NCBI RefSeq assembly: GCF_000429045.1
Contig: NZ_AUBC01000001.1
Location: 189,744 to 253,743 of the forward strand
Reading direction: 5' to 3'
Length of the DNA stretch: 64,000 bases
Source: Salinarimonas rosea DSM 21201
Lineage (GTDB): Bacteria; Pseudomonadota; Alphaproteobacteria; Rhizobiales; Beijerinckiaceae
Below the pieces are notes generated by a model. It was given only the letters and a program-made list of their open reading frames with translations, searched no databases and was not told the origin of the DNA. A program made the position numbers and the translations under genes. Shown piece by piece: positions 8,180 through 17,437 of this stretch (the stretch's first letter is position 1; each line of letters opens with the position of its first letter).

Positions 8180-9037
8180 TCAGAACGGCCCCACCGGGAA
8201 GAAGCGCAGGTAGATCTCGGCGTAGGTCCCCTGCGCCCACAACCGCGCCAGCGCCGCGTCGAAGGCCTCCGCGAGCCGCGCGTCCCCCGGGCGGAAGATG
8301 AAGCCGATCCCCTCTCCGAAGAAGCGGCTGTCGAGGAAGGGGCCCGAGACCAGCGTGCAGCATCCCTCCGACGCCCGCCCGCCGACCCAGAGCGCCAGCG
8401 CGAGCCCGTCGGCGAAGAGGAGATCGGTCTCGCCGGCGCGCAGCCCCTCCTGCGCCTCCGCCAGCGTCTGCGCGGGCACCCGCGTGGCGCCGGGCCAGAA
8501 GGTCTCGACATAGGCCTCGTGCGCGGTGCCGGCGACGACGCCGACCCGCGCCGCCTCCACCGCTTCGACGTCGAAACCGGCGGCTGCCGCCGCCGGCGCG
8601 GCGAGCCGGGCCGGGAAGCGGAAGAAGGGAGCCGTGACCGCATGGTCCTCCCGCAGCTCCGCGGTGATCCGCAAGGCGGCGGCGACCGCATCCCCCTCCC
8701 CCGCCGCGAGCGCCGGAAGCAGCGTTTCGAACGGCCGCGCCTGGATCGTGCAGGCCACTCCCGCCTCGACGCAGGCGGCCCGGGCGACCTCCACCACGAA
8801 CCCCGTGGGCACCCCGTCCGCGCCGAGGAAGTGCAGCGGCGGGAAATCCGGGCTGGTGAGGAACCGGATCGTGCGCCCGGACGGCAGCTCCACCGGCTCG
8901 CGCGGGGCGCGCGGGTCCCAGAAGTTCGGGATCGCCGGCTCCGGGAGGACGACCGCGGGGGATTGCGCCTGCACGGGGGTCGCGAGGAGGAGGGCGAGGA
9001 GGAGCGGCGCGAGGATGCGGCCGACGGGACAGGACAA
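8180..9037 (-). CDS. Periplasmic solute-binding protein, family 3
   Basis: A 285-residue SBP_bac_3 (PF00497) protein with a signal peptide ending in V-Q-A-Q. The domain begins around I-R-F-L-T-S-P-D-F-P-P-L-H-F and continues through G-F-V-V-E-V-A-R-A. Such proteins bind polar amino acids or related solutes for ABC importers, but no permease or ATPase gene is adjacent, so it could also be a free-standing sensor-type protein. I chose the TTG at 9037 because GGAGG lies ten bases upstream and the signal peptide then has normal length; an ATG at 9148 would add a basic extension. Confidence 0.8.
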   Translation of the reverse strand: MSCPVGRILAPLLLALLLATPVQAQSPAVVLPEPAIPNFWDPRAPREPVELPSGRTIRFLTSPDFPPLHFLGADGVPTGFVVEVARAACVEAGVACTIQARPFETLLPALAAGEGDAVAAALRITAELREDHAVTAPFFRFPARLAAPAAAAAGFDVEAVEAARVGVVAGTAHEAYVETFWPGATRVPAQTLAEAQEGLRAGETDLLFADGLALALWVGGRASEGCCTLVSGPFLDSRFFGEGIGFIFRPGDARLAEAFDAALARLWAQGTYAEIYLRFFPVGPF

Positions 9038-9347
9038 GGCTGGCGGTCCTCCGGTTGAGTGTGCAGGAGCTAATGCGGTGGTGCCCGCGGCGTCAACGGT
9101 CCTTCGCCTCGGGCCGCGGCGGGGCGCCCCCGTTCGCCTGGAGGACATGCGCCGCTCGACCAGGTCGATCCGCCGATCGCCGCGCGCGCTCCTGCCGCGC
9201 GGGCTCGTCGGCGGCCGGGCCCTCGATTGCTTTCCGGCCTCCTATACACCCGCGCGAATCACCCCGAGAGCACACGCGTGAAACCGTAGCTTTCCGTAAT
9301 CTGGTCCGCTCAATTGCAATCGGAACGGACGAGAAGGGGGTGCTGAC

Positions 9348-11303
9348 ATGTCCGATGCCGAGAACCGCGCGCCCGGCGGCGCAGCGGACGGGGAGGGCTT
9401 GCCCGGCGACATCGCCTTTCTCCTGCGGCACGACGTGCCGCACGCGACGCTCGTCGCGGCCGCTCGCGCGGCGCGGACGAGCGCGGTGCCCGCCTGCGAT
9501 GCCCTCCTCGCCCGCGGCCTCCTCGGCGAGGAGCGCTTCTACCGCGCGCTCGCCGCGGAGATCGGGGCGCCGTTCCTGGCGACCCCGCGTCTCGGCCCGC
9601 ATGCGCGCATGCCGGAGAGCCTCCTCGCCGGACGGGCGCCGCTCGCTCCCGGACCGCCCGGCGCGCCGGCGACCGTTGCGGCGCCCCGGGGTGCGGCGGT
9701 CGGCGCGCTGGTCGCCCGGGGGCGTGCCCCGAACGGCCTGGCCCTCGCCACCCCGCGGGCGCTGCGCGAGGCGATGCTCGCGCTCCATGGCGCGGCGGTC
9801 GCACGGCGCGCGGCGCACGGGCTCGCGGATCGCACGCCGCATTTCTCCTACCGCGGCGGGCCGAGCATCGGTCAGCGCCGCACCATCGCCCTCGTCGCGC
9901 TGGCGATCCTGGCGGGCGCCGCGGTGCTGGACGGCGTCCTCGTCGCCCTCGGCGCCCTCGCCTGCGTGCTGTTCGTGGTGCTCGCCACGATCCGCTTCGC
10001 CACCTGCCTCGAGAGCGTCGCGACGGCGCCGCTGCGGGCCGTGGCACGCATCCCCGACGCGGACCTGCCGGTCTACACCATCCTCGTGCCGCTCGCCGAC
10101 GAGGCGCGGGTCGTGCGCCGGCTGGCCGAGGACCTCCTCGCGCTCGACTACCCGCCGGAGAAGCTCGACATCAAGCTCCTCGTCGAGGCCGACGACGGCG
10201 CGACCGCGGCGGCGATCGACGCGCTCTCGCTGCCGGGGGCCTTCGAGACGATCGTGGTGCCGCCGGGCGAGCCGCGCACCAAGCCGCGTGCGCTCAACGC
10301 CGCCCTGCCGCTGGCGCGCGGCACGTTCACGGTGGTCTTCGACGCGGAGGACCGGCCCGAGCGCGACCAGCTGCGCCTCGCCGTCGCCGCCTTCGACCGG
10401 GAGCGGCCGGACCTCGCCTGCCTCCAGGCGCGGCTCGCCATCCACAACGCGCGGGACGGCTGGCTCCCCGCCCTGTTCGCCATCGAGTACGCGGCCCTGT
10501 TCGACGTGATCAACCCCGGCCTGATCCGGCTCGGCCTGCCGATCCCGCTCGGGGGCACGTCGAACCATTTCCGCACCGCCCCCTTGCGGGCCATCGGCGG
10601 CTGGGACGCATGGAACGTCACCGAGGACGCCGACATCGGCCTACGCCTCGCGGCGCTCGGCCTGCGCACGGGAGACCTGCCGTCCGCCACCTGGGAGGAG
10701 GCGCCGACCCGCCTCGGCCAATGGCTGAACCAGCGCTCGCGCTGGATGAAGGGCTTCGTCCAGACGCTGCTCACCCACACGCGCGACCCGCGCCGGTCGA
10801 TCGCGGTGCTGGGCGCACGACGGGTGGCGATCGTCTGGCTCCTCGTCGGCGGCACGGTGCTCTCCGCGCTGCTCTATCCGCTGACGCTGGTCGTCGTCGC
10901 CTCGCTCGTGGCGGGCGGGATCGGCGCGGCGCTCGTGCCGGGGCCGGACCCGGCCTGGGTCGCGGCGGCGCTCGCCCCGCTGCCGCTCCCGATCGCGATC
11001 CTCGCGACGACGACCTGCGCCTGGGGCCTCGCCACGACCTGCGCCGTCGCTGGCCTCGCGCTGCGCCGACGGGGGCGACGCGACCTCGTGCGGCTCGTGC
11101 CGACGATCCCGCTCTATCTCTTCCTCGTCAGCGTCGGCGCGTGGCGCGGCCTCCACGATCTCGTGCGCCGCCCCTACCACTGGCACAAGACCTCCCACGG
11201 CCTCCCCCCGCCCCCGACGCCCGGCGCACGCCTTGCCGCGCGGTGGTCTCGGATCGTGCACCGGCGGGGGAGCGGGCGGCGGGAGGAGGCGCCCGCGGAA
11301 TGA
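9348..11303 (+). CDS. Family 2 glycosyltransferase with GspE/MshEN-like N-domain
   Basis: A 651-residue membrane glycosyltransferase. Residues about 20-85 look like the type II secretion ATPase N-terminal domain (PF05157/MshEN): L-L-A-R-G-L-L-G-E-E-R-F-Y-R-A-L-A-A-E. Two hydrophobic helices follow near 175-215. The GT2 catalytic region has D-D-G, D-A-E-D, E-D-A-D-I-G-L-R-L and Q-R-S-R-W (about residue 462), and several C-terminal transmembrane helices follow. The Q-x-x-R-W motif marks processive cellulose/chitin/hyaluronan-type synthases, so an exopolysaccharide or glycolipid product is likely. The 310-bp gap upstream holds a TATACA-like box but no clear promoter. Confidence 0.87.
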   Translation: MSDAENRAPGGAADGEGLPGDIAFLLRHDVPHATLVAAARAARTSAVPACDALLARGLLGEERFYRALAAEIGAPFLATPRLGPHARMPESLLAGRAPLAPGPPGAPATVAAPRGAAVGALVARGRAPNGLALATPRALREAMLALHGAAVARRAAHGLADRTPHFSYRGGPSIGQRRTIALVALAILAGAAVLDGVLVALGALACVLFVVLATIRFATCLESVATAPLRAVARIPDADLPVYTILVPLADEARVVRRLAEDLLALDYPPEKLDIKLLVEADDGATAAAIDALSLPGAFETIVVPPGEPRTKPRALNAALPLARGTFTVVFDAEDRPERDQLRLAVAAFDRERPDLACLQARLAIHNARDGWLPALFAIEYAALFDVINPGLIRLGLPIPLGGTSNHFRTAPLRAIGGWDAWNVTEDADIGLRLAALGLRTGDLPSATWEEAPTRLGQWLNQRSRWMKGFVQTLLTHTRDPRRSIAVLGARRVAIVWLLVGGTVLSALLYPLTLVVVASLVAGGIGAALVPGPDPAWVAAALAPLPLPIAILATTTCAWGLATTCAVAGLALRRRGRRDLVRLVPTIPLYLFLVSVGAWRGLHDLVRRPYHWHKTSHGLPPPPTPGARLAARWSRIVHRRGSGRREEAPAE

Positions 11304-11334
11304 CGAAGGATGCGTTGCTCTCCGGGCGGGCCGC

Positions 11335-11931
11335 TCAAATCCGCCCCAGCAGCTCCTCCGCCGCGTCGGCCGGCGCCTTGGCCGTGTTCAGCCCCGCGAC
11401 GAAGCGGCCCTCCTCGTCCATGATGTAGACGATCGCCGTGTGCTCCATCGTATAGTCGCCGTCGTCGAGCGGGACCTTGCGGGCGAAGGCGCGGTAGGCG
11501 GAGACCACCGCGTCCACCTGCTCGGGCGTGCCGGTGAGGCCGAGGATGCGGTCGTCGAAGCTCGAGACGTAGGCTTGCATGATGTCGGGCGTGTCGCGCT
11601 CGGGATCGACGGTGACGAACAGCGCGCGCAGGTTGCGGCCGGAGCGCGCCTCGACCGCGTCGAGCGTCTCGGCGATCTCGAACAGCTTCGTCGGGCACAC
11701 GTCCGGGCAATGGGTGAAGCCGAAGAAGACGAGGTGCGGCTCGCCCAGGAAGTCCGCCTGCGTCACCGGCGTGCCGAAATGGTCGACGAGCGTGAACGGC
11801 CCGCCGACGTCCGAGGCCGCGACCTCGCGGCCCTGCGGGGTGAGCGTCAGCACCGCGGCGATGCCGAGCGCGACGACGCCGAACAGGAAGGCGGCGAGCG
11901 GCAGGACGAGGCGGCGGGTGCGGTCGGTCAT
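11335..11931 (-). CDS. SCO/SenC/PrrC family copper chaperone
   Basis: A 198-residue thioredoxin-fold protein anchored by an N-terminal hydrophobic segment (residues 8-28). It has the copper-binding C-P-D-V-C motif within F-T-H-C-P-D-V-C-P and the distal conserved His in M-E-H-T-A, so all three copper ligands are present. SCO proteins deliver copper to the CuA centre of cytochrome oxidase and, as PrrC in phototrophs, may affect redox signalling. No oxidase genes are adjacent. A small membrane-protein gene lies 46 bp upstream on the same strand. Confidence 0.92.
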   Translation of the reverse strand: MTDRTRRLVLPLAAFLFGVVALGIAAVLTLTPQGREVAASDVGGPFTLVDHFGTPVTQADFLGEPHLVFFGFTHCPDVCPTKLFEIAETLDAVEARSGRNLRALFVTVDPERDTPDIMQAYVSSFDDRILGLTGTPEQVDAVVSAYRAFARKVPLDDGDYTMEHTAIVYIMDEEGRFVAGLNTAKAPADAAEELLGRI

Positions 11932-11977
11932 CTGGTGTCTCTCGGGCGTGCGCGTGCGGTGCGCCCGAGATACGCCC

Positions 11978-12184
11978 TCAGAAGCACCATGCCAATGCGG
12001 CGAGAACGACCTCGTTGAACACCGCCGGCCCCTGTGCCGCCCACATCAGGAGCCCCGCGCCCGCGAGCGCCGCGACGCCGAGCGAGACGAGGATCGCCGG
12101 CGCGCGGCCGGGCCCCGCGGCCTCCCGCATGCGGGCCTCTCGCGCCTCGCTCCCGGCGTTCGGATGGGTCGCCTCGTCGATCAT
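11978..12184 (-). CDS. Small single-pass membrane protein, unknown
   Basis: A 68-residue protein with a polar N-terminus, one hydrophobic segment (A-I-L-V-S-L-G-V-A-A-L-A-G-A-G-L-L-M-W) and a second weakly hydrophobic C-terminus ending W-C-F. It is not recognised. Its position 46 bp ahead of the SCO gene on the same strand suggests co-transcription, so a role near copper delivery or respiratory assembly is possible but unproven. The start could also be 12 codons upstream (12220). Confidence 0.55.
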   Translation of the reverse strand: MIDEATHPNAGSEAREARMREAAGPGRAPAILVSLGVAALAGAGLLMWAAQGPAVFNEVVLAALAWCF

Positions 12185-12414
12185 GCCGGCGATCCTACCG
12201 CCATCCGGCGACCCGAGCAACCGAGGATGCCTGGAGCAGAGAGAAACAGTACAACTCCTGTTACGGCCGGCTTCTTACATCCGCCAACTTGCGCAGCCAC
12301 GATGTTCCCGGGCGCCGATTCGACCGGGACGATGGCTGTGCCTGAAATCTCGGGAAGACGACGGCGTTTCGTTCCGTGGCATCTTGCCACCATCCGGATC
12401 GAGCCGAGGATGAC

Positions 12415-12714
12415 GTGTCGAGCTCCTTGTCCCAGAAGCAGAAGATGCTGCTCCGGCTGCGCGATGTCGCGCAGACGATCGACTCCGACCTGAGCTGGAT
12501 CGATCCCGATCGCCGTCGCGCCTTCCTCGAGCGGCTCGAGGCCGAGCGCGACGAGGCGCTCGACATCGTCCTCGCCGACCCGCCGGCCATCGAGGACGTC
12601 GCGATCGCGCAGCACGTGCTCGATCACCTGCGCCGCGCGCCCGAGGACGCCATCCTCGCCGACGCGCTCGAGGGCTGGATGAAGCAGGCGCGGGTCCCTC
12701 CCGGCGCATCCTGA
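12415..12714 (+). CDS. Small helical acidic protein, unknown
   Basis: About 99 residues, highly charged and predicted helical, without cysteines or membrane segments. It is not recognised. The GTG at 12415 was chosen for the nearby GAGGA (12406-12410); another GTG at 12376 would add 13 residues. It lies 58 bp ahead of selO on the same strand. The roughly 230 bp between it and the divergent small membrane protein hold no clear feature. Confidence 0.6.
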   Translation: MSSSLSQKQKMLLRLRDVAQTIDSDLSWIDPDRRRAFLERLEAERDEALDIVLADPPAIEDVAIAQHVLDHLRRAPEDAILADALEGWMKQARVPPGAS

Positions 12715-12772
12715 AGACGCCGGCGGCGAGACGCGCATTGCGCCGGGCGCCGCGGGCGGGCACGATGGCGCG

Positions 12773-14218
12773 ATGCCACCGACCGAACGCTACCAGCCCG
12801 ACCCGCGCCACCTCGCCCTCGGCGAGGCGTTCTACGACCGCGTTTCCCCCGCGCCCTTCCCGGCGACCGTCCTGCGCTGGCGCAACGACCGCTGGGCCGC
12901 GCGGGTGGGCCTCGACGGGCTCGACGAGGCGGAGTGGATCGCCCATCTCGCCCGCTTCGCGCCGCTTCCGGGCAACATCCCCGAGCCGCTGGCGCTGCGC
13001 TACCACGGCCACCAGTTCCAGAACTACAACCCCGAGATCGGCGACGGGCGCGGCTTTCTCTATGCGCAGATGCGCGATGCGCAGGACGGGCGGCTCCTCG
13101 ACCTCGGCACCAAGGGCTCCGGCCAGACGCCGTGGTCGCGCACCGGCGACGGGCGGCTCACCCTGAAGGGCGGCGTGCGCGAGGTGCTCGCGACCGAGAT
13201 GCTGGAGGCGCTCGGCGTCTACACCTCGAAATCGTTCTCCCTGGTGGAGACCGGCGAGGCGCTCGTGCGCAACGACGAGCCCTCCCCCACCCGCTCCGCC
13301 GTCCTCGTGCGGCTGTCGCACTCGCATGTGCGCATCGGCTCGTTCCAGCGCTTCCTCTACCTGAACGAGGGCGCGCAGATCGAGCGGCTGCTCGCCTACT
13401 CCATCGAGACCTACTGGCCGCAGGCGGCGAAGGCCGAGAACCGCGCCGTCGGCTTCCTGGGGCTCGTCACCGACTCGGTGGCGCGTATGGCGGCGGAGTG
13501 GTTCCAGGCGGGGTTCGTGCACGGCGTGCTCAACACCGACAACACCACGATCACCGGGGAGAGCTTCGACTACGGGCCGTGGCGGTTCCTGCCCACGCTC
13601 GATACCGGCTTCACCGCCGCCTACTTCGACCAGACCGGCCTCTACGCCTTCGGCCGCCAGCCGGCCTCGGTGCACTGGAACCTCTGCCGGCTCGCCGATT
13701 GCCTGCGCCACCTCGCCCCCGACGACGCGCTCGTCTCCGCGCTGACCCCTTTCGGCGAGATCTTCGACGCCCACCTCTCCCGCCTCGCCCGCGCCCGCCT
13801 CGCGCTCGACCCCGACGACGCGGGAAGCGAGGATGCGCCGGCGCTCGTCTACCGCGCCATGGCCCGCACGGACGTGCCCTTCGAGCGCGCGATGTTCGAC
13901 CTCGTCGGCGGCGCCGACCCCGCCCGCCTCGCCGCGAGCCCGCACGCCGCGATCTACGACGACCCGGAATGGTCCGACGCCCTCGCCGCGCTGCGCGCCG
14001 CCCGCCCGCACCCGCGCCGGGACGAGGCAATGGCGCACCCGTACTTCGCGCGCGAGGCGCCTGTGACGATGCTGATCGAGGACGTCGAGGCGGTGTGGGC
14101 GGCGATCGCGGAGGGGGACGACTGGGGGGTGTTCGCGGGAAAGATCGCCGAGGTGGAGCAGGTTCGGGGGGCATACGCGCCGCTGCTCGACAGCGTGCGG
14201 CGCGACCGGATTCCCTGA
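12773..14218 (+). CDS. selO: Protein AMPylase SelO (YdiU/UPF0061)
   Basis: A 481-residue SelO pseudokinase, the usual bacterial length. Seen are the N-terminal Y-H-G-H-Q-F block, the nucleotide-binding region L-G-T-K-G-S-G-Q-T-P-W-S-R-T-G-D-G-R, and the catalytic block H-G-V-L-N-T-D-N followed by F-D-Y-G-P-W-R-F-L. SelO binds ATP in inverted orientation and transfers AMP to Ser, Thr or Tyr of target proteins; in E. coli it helps protect against oxidative stress. Targets here are unknown. A small membrane protein gene follows after 53 bp. Confidence 0.95.
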   Translation: MPPTERYQPDPRHLALGEAFYDRVSPAPFPATVLRWRNDRWAARVGLDGLDEAEWIAHLARFAPLPGNIPEPLALRYHGHQFQNYNPEIGDGRGFLYAQMRDAQDGRLLDLGTKGSGQTPWSRTGDGRLTLKGGVREVLATEMLEALGVYTSKSFSLVETGEALVRNDEPSPTRSAVLVRLSHSHVRIGSFQRFLYLNEGAQIERLLAYSIETYWPQAAKAENRAVGFLGLVTDSVARMAAEWFQAGFVHGVLNTDNTTITGESFDYGPWRFLPTLDTGFTAAYFDQTGLYAFGRQPASVHWNLCRLADCLRHLAPDDALVSALTPFGEIFDAHLSRLARARLALDPDDAGSEDAPALVYRAMARTDVPFERAMFDLVGGADPARLAASPHAAIYDDPEWSDALAALRAARPHPRRDEAMAHPYFAREAPVTMLIEDVEAVWAAIAEGDDWGVFAGKIAEVEQVRGAYAPLLDSVRRDRIP

Positions 14219-14271
14219 GCGCCGCCCGCGAGGCGCGACGGACCACGAAGCCGTATCGGAGCGCCGACGCC

Positions 14272-14649
14272 GTGTCTCAGCCCCTCCTCCTCTCCCTCGC
14301 CGCCGTGTCGGCGGCCGTCACCGCGCTCGTCCACCTCCTGGCGGGCGGCGCGCACATCGCGCGGCCGCTCCTGCGCGGCGACGGGCTGCATCCGGCCGTG
14401 CGCGACACGCACTACTTCTGCTGGCATCTCGTCACGATCGCGCTGGGCGGTGTGGCGCTCGCCTACGCGCTGGCGGCCGGCGGGCGCGCGAGCCTCGAGC
14501 TCGCCGTCGCGGCGACCGTGTTCAGCGGCGCAGCGGCGATCCTGAACGTCGTGCTGGGCGTGCGCGGCGGGCATTGGCCGTGGCGCATGCCGCAATGGGC
14601 CTTCTTCCTGGTCACCACCGTGCTGGGGACGTACGGGCTGCTGCTCTGA
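14272..14649 (+). CDS. Small four-helix membrane protein, unknown
   Basis: A 125-residue hydrophobic protein with four probable transmembrane helices and a conserved-looking loop R-D-T-H-Y-F-C-W-H-L. It starts at GTG 14272. It is not assigned to a named family; small hypothetical membrane proteins of this layout are frequent in alphaproteobacteria. It is probably co-transcribed with selO. Confidence 0.65.
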   Translation: MSQPLLLSLAAVSAAVTALVHLLAGGAHIARPLLRGDGLHPAVRDTHYFCWHLVTIALGGVALAYALAAGGRASLELAVAATVFSGAAAILNVVLGVRGGHWPWRMPQWAFFLVTTVLGTYGLLL

Positions 14650-14662
14650 CCGGCGCCCCCTC

Positions 14663-14699
14663 GAAAACGAAAACCGCCGCTCGGTCTCCCGAACGGCGG
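14663..14699 (-). terminator. Rho-independent terminator of the leftward DUF465 gene
   Basis: On the minus strand a stem CCGCCG-TTCGG/CCGA-CGGCGG (14699-14674, one mismatch, four-base loop) is followed directly by TTTTCGTTTT (14673-14664). It sits 65 bp downstream of the leftward DUF465 stop and is also the only clear 3' signal for the convergent rightward selO unit. Confidence 0.75.
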
Positions 14700-14763
14700 C
14701 GACGCTGCCTGGGGCTTCACGACGCCCCGTCTACTCGGCCTCTGGAATGCGATGACCGCTCCG

Positions 14764-14955
14764 TCAGTGGAGCGTCTCCTCCACGCGATCGCCGTCGCGC
14801 AGGCGCGTCATCTGGTCCTTGAGAACCAGCTTCCTGCGCTTGAGCCGGGCGATCTCCTCGTCGCTCGTCGAAGGGCTCGTCACCGCCTTCTGGATCTCCT
14901 GCTCGAGTGCCTGGTGCTTGCGCTCGAGCTCGGCCAAGTGGCTATTCAGCGACAT
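14764..14955 (-). CDS. DUF465 (YdcH) family small protein
   Basis: A 63-residue protein with the DUF465 layout: an N-terminal helix with L-A-E-L-E-R-K-H-Q-A-L-E-Q-E-I and the C-terminal R-L-K-R-R-K-L-V-L-K-D-Q-M. It is all-helical, likely a coiled-coil hairpin. The function is unknown, although the family is common in alphaproteobacteria. The ATG at 14955 has a GGAAGGGAG ribosome-binding site. It is divergent from a second DUF465 gene 203 bp away. Confidence 0.88.
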   Translation of the reverse strand: MSLNSHLAELERKHQALEQEIQKAVTSPSTSDEEIARLKRRKLVLKDQMTRLRDGDRVEETLH

Positions 14956-15158
14956 GCGTCGTCTCCCTTCCAGTGTTCGCTTCGAACGCCTCGATGCTCT
15001 CACAGAATCATTCGCCTGTCGAAGCTTTCTCGTGCTGCGCCGCAACCCTGAAGAGTTGAACGGCGACGCTCGGACCTTGACGGCGGCGGGGTTTTGTCGC
15101 TCTTGGTGTGCAATGCGTGAAGACGCACCGGCTCGTTTGGTCACGGTGGAGCGCGAGA

Positions 15159-15368
15159 GTGGACGACGGGGTTGATTCCGCCGAGCTGCAGTCCGAGCTC
15201 GCGCGGCTGAAGGAGGAGCACCGCGATCTCGACCGGGCGATCGAGGCGCTCGAATCCGCGCCGGTGTACGATCGCCTCCAGCTGCAGCGGCTGAAGAAGC
15301 GCAAGCTCACGCTGCGCGACCGCATCCACCGAATCGAGGACGAGATCCTCCCCGACATCATCGCCTGA
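15159..15368 (+). CDS. DUF465 (YdcH) family small protein, second copy
   Basis: A 69-residue paralogue of the divergent neighbour: [15 protein letters not shown] then [13 protein letters not shown]. The GTG start at 15159 is preceded by GGAG with seven-base spacing. It is 32 bp ahead of purE on the same strand, a placement known in rhizobia, and probably shares its transcript. The function is unknown. Confidence 0.85.
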   Translation: MDDGVDSAELQSELARLKEEHRDLDRAIEALESAPVYDRLQLQRLKKRKLTLRDRIHRIEDEILPDIIA

Positions 15369-15400
15369 CGGGCGTTCTCGCCCACCCGCGAGGGAGCCGC

Positions 15401-15928
15401 ATGACCGAGACCACCCCGCCCGCGCGGCCCCCCGTGGCCATTGTCATGGGCAGCCAGTCCGACTGGGCGACGATGCGCCATGCCGCCGAGACGCTCGACG
15501 CGCTCGGCGTCGCCCACGAGGCGCGAATCGTCTCGGCGCACCGCACGCCCGAGCGGCTCTTCGCCTTCGCGAAGGGCGCGAAGGCGCAGGGCGTCGAGGT
15601 GATCGTGGCCGGGGCCGGAGGGGCGGCGCACCTGCCGGGCATGGTCGCGGCGCTCACCCCGCTGCCGGTGTTCGGCGTTCCGGTCGAATCGAAGGCGCTG
15701 TCGGGCGTCGACAGCCTCTATTCCATCGTGCAGATGCCCGCCGGCATCCCCGTCGGGACGCTGGCGATCGGACGCGCCGGCGCGATCAACGCGGCGTTGC
15801 TGGCGGCCGCCGTCCTGGCGCTCCGCGACCCCGCGCTCGCGGAGCGGCTGGAGGCGTGGCGGGCACGCCAGTCGCAGAGCGTCGCCGAGCATCCGACGGA
15901 CGCGCCGATCGTGGAGGGCGTGCGATGA
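15401..15928 (+). CDS. purE: N5-carboxyaminoimidazole ribonucleotide mutase PurE
   Basis: A 175-residue class I PurE that rearranges N5-CAIR to CAIR in purine synthesis. Signature blocks are present: [18 protein letters not shown] and [11 protein letters not shown]. The stop overlaps the purK start (ATGA), so the pair is translationally coupled, as the two-enzyme PurK/PurE route requires. GAGGGAG lies just upstream of the ATG. Confidence 0.97.
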   Translation: MTETTPPARPPVAIVMGSQSDWATMRHAAETLDALGVAHEARIVSAHRTPERLFAFAKGAKAQGVEVIVAGAGGAAHLPGMVAALTPLPVFGVPVESKALSGVDSLYSIVQMPAGIPVGTLAIGRAGAINAALLAAAVLALRDPALAERLEAWRARQSQSVAEHPTDAPIVEGVR

Positions 15929-17010
15929 GCGGGGTCGCGCCCGGCGACGTCCTCGGCATCCTGGGCGGCGGCCAGCTCGGGCGGATGATCGCGGCCGAGG
16001 CCGCACGGCTCGGCCTCCTGGTGCACGTCTACAACGACGCGCCCGCGAGTCCCGCCTTCGATGTCGCGGCCCGCGCCACCACGGCGGATTTCGCGGACGG
16101 CGAGGCGCTCGCGGAATTCGCCCGCCACTGCGCCGTCGTCACCTACGAGTTCGAGAACGTGCCCGTCTCCGCCGCCGAGACGGTCGCACGCTGGGCGCGG
16201 CTGCGCCCGGGCCTCGCCGCGCTCGCCACCGCGCAGGACCGGCTCGCGGAAAAGCGCTTCGTCGAGGGGCTCGGCATCCCCGTCGCGCCCTTCCGCGCCG
16301 TGTACGACGCGGCCTCGCTCGCCGCCGCGCTGGCGGAGCTCGGGCGGCCCGCGATCCTCAAGACGCGGCGCTTCGGCTACGACGGCAAGGGCCAGGTCGT
16401 GATCCGCGAGGGCGACGATCCCGCCGCGGCGCTCGCCGCCATCGGCTCCGCGCCGGCGATCCTGGAGGGCTTCGTGCCCTTCGCCGCGGAGGTCTCCGTC
16501 GTGGCCGCCCGCGCGCCGGACGGCAGCCTCGCGGTCTACGACCTGTGCGAGAACCGCCACGAGAACGGCATCCTCGCCCGCACCAGCGTTCCCGCCGCGG
16601 TCGCGCCCGCGACGGAGGCGGCGGCCCGGGACGTCGCGGCGCGCATCGCCGCGGCGCTCGACTATGTGGGCGTTCTCGCGGTGGAGATGTTCCTCGTGCG
16701 CGAGGGCGCAACCGAGCGCCTCGTCGTCAACGAGCTGGCGCCGCGGGTGCACAATTCCGGCCACTGGACGGATTTCGGTGCCGCGACCTCGCAGTTCGAG
16801 CAGCACGTGCGCGCCGTCTGCGGCTGGCCGCTCGGCCCGACCGCACGGCGCGCCCCGATCGTCACGATGGACAACCTGATCGGCGGGGACGCGGGCGCCT
16901 GGCGCGACCTCCTCGCCGACGAGGGGGCGCGGCTCACCCTCTACGGCAAGGGCGAGGCCCGGCCGGGGCGCAAGATGGGGCACGTCACGCGGCTCTCGGA
17001 GGCGCGGTGA
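15925..17010 (+). CDS. purK: N5-carboxyaminoimidazole ribonucleotide synthase PurK
   Basis: A 361-residue ATP-grasp enzyme that carboxylates AIR with bicarbonate and ATP to give N5-CAIR. The N-terminal [11 protein letters not shown] motif, the ATP-grasp [12 protein letters not shown] block and the C-terminal [13 protein letters not shown] signature are all intact. It overlaps purE by four bases. Confidence 0.97.
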   Translation: MSGVAPGDVLGILGGGQLGRMIAAEAARLGLLVHVYNDAPASPAFDVAARATTADFADGEALAEFARHCAVVTYEFENVPVSAAETVARWARLRPGLAALATAQDRLAEKRFVEGLGIPVAPFRAVYDAASLAAALAELGRPAILKTRRFGYDGKGQVVIREGDDPAAALAAIGSAPAILEGFVPFAAEVSVVAARAPDGSLAVYDLCENRHENGILARTSVPAAVAPATEAAARDVAARIAAALDYVGVLAVEMFLVREGATERLVVNELAPRVHNSGHWTDFGAATSQFEQHVRAVCGWPLGPTARRAPIVTMDNLIGGDAGAWRDLLADEGARLTLYGKGEARPGRKMGHVTRLSEAR

Positions 17011-17062
17011 ACGCCAGCGCACGCAGGCGTTCGGGGCCGGTCTCCGGGACCGATCTCGGGCC

Positions 17063-17091
17063 TCGACAGCCCTCGGCGATTCTGCTAAGCG
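17063..17091 (+). promoter_or_regulatory. Candidate promoter for rpsU
   Basis: TCGACA (17063-17068) and TAAGCG (17086-17091) are spaced 17 bases apart, about 115 bases ahead of the rpsU start. An 8-bp hairpin CGGCCGAG/CTCGGCCG (17102-17109 with 17134-17141) would lie at the very start of the transcript. The -35 match is good and the -10 match weak. Confidence 0.35.
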
Positions 17092-17206
17092 CAGCATCCA
17101 CCGGCCGAGGCGCGCGAGAGGCGCGAGCCTGCGCTCGGCCGTCCAGGTTCCCGTAGCTCATCCCGCATCCGACATCGCCGGCGCATCAACCGAAGGAACT
17201 CGACGC

Positions 17207-17437
17207 GTGCAGGTTCTCGTCCGTGAAAACAACGTCGATCAGGCGCTCCGCGCGCTCAAGAAGAAGATGCAGCGCGAGGGCATCTTTCGCGAGATGAAGC
17301 TGCGCGGCCATTACGAGAAGCCCTCCGAGAAGAAGGCGCGCGAGAAGGCCGAGGCCGTCCGCCGCGCCCGCAAGCTCGTGCGCAAGCGGATGCAGCGCGA
17401 GGGCCTGCTGCCGTCGAAGCCCAAGCCCGCCCGCTGA
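17207..17437 (+). CDS. rpsU: 30S ribosomal protein S21
   Basis: A 76-residue S21 with the typical start [17 protein letters not shown] and [10 protein letters not shown], ending in a very basic tail. It starts at GTG with GAAGGAA upstream. S21 helps base-pairing of mRNA leaders with 16S rRNA during initiation. Location after purE-purK is common in rhizobia. The 196-bp gap upstream holds the candidate promoter and leader hairpin. Confidence 0.97.
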   Translation: MQVLVRENNVDQALRALKKKMQREGIFREMKLRGHYEKPSEKKAREKAEAVRRARKLVRKRMQREGLLPSKPKPAR

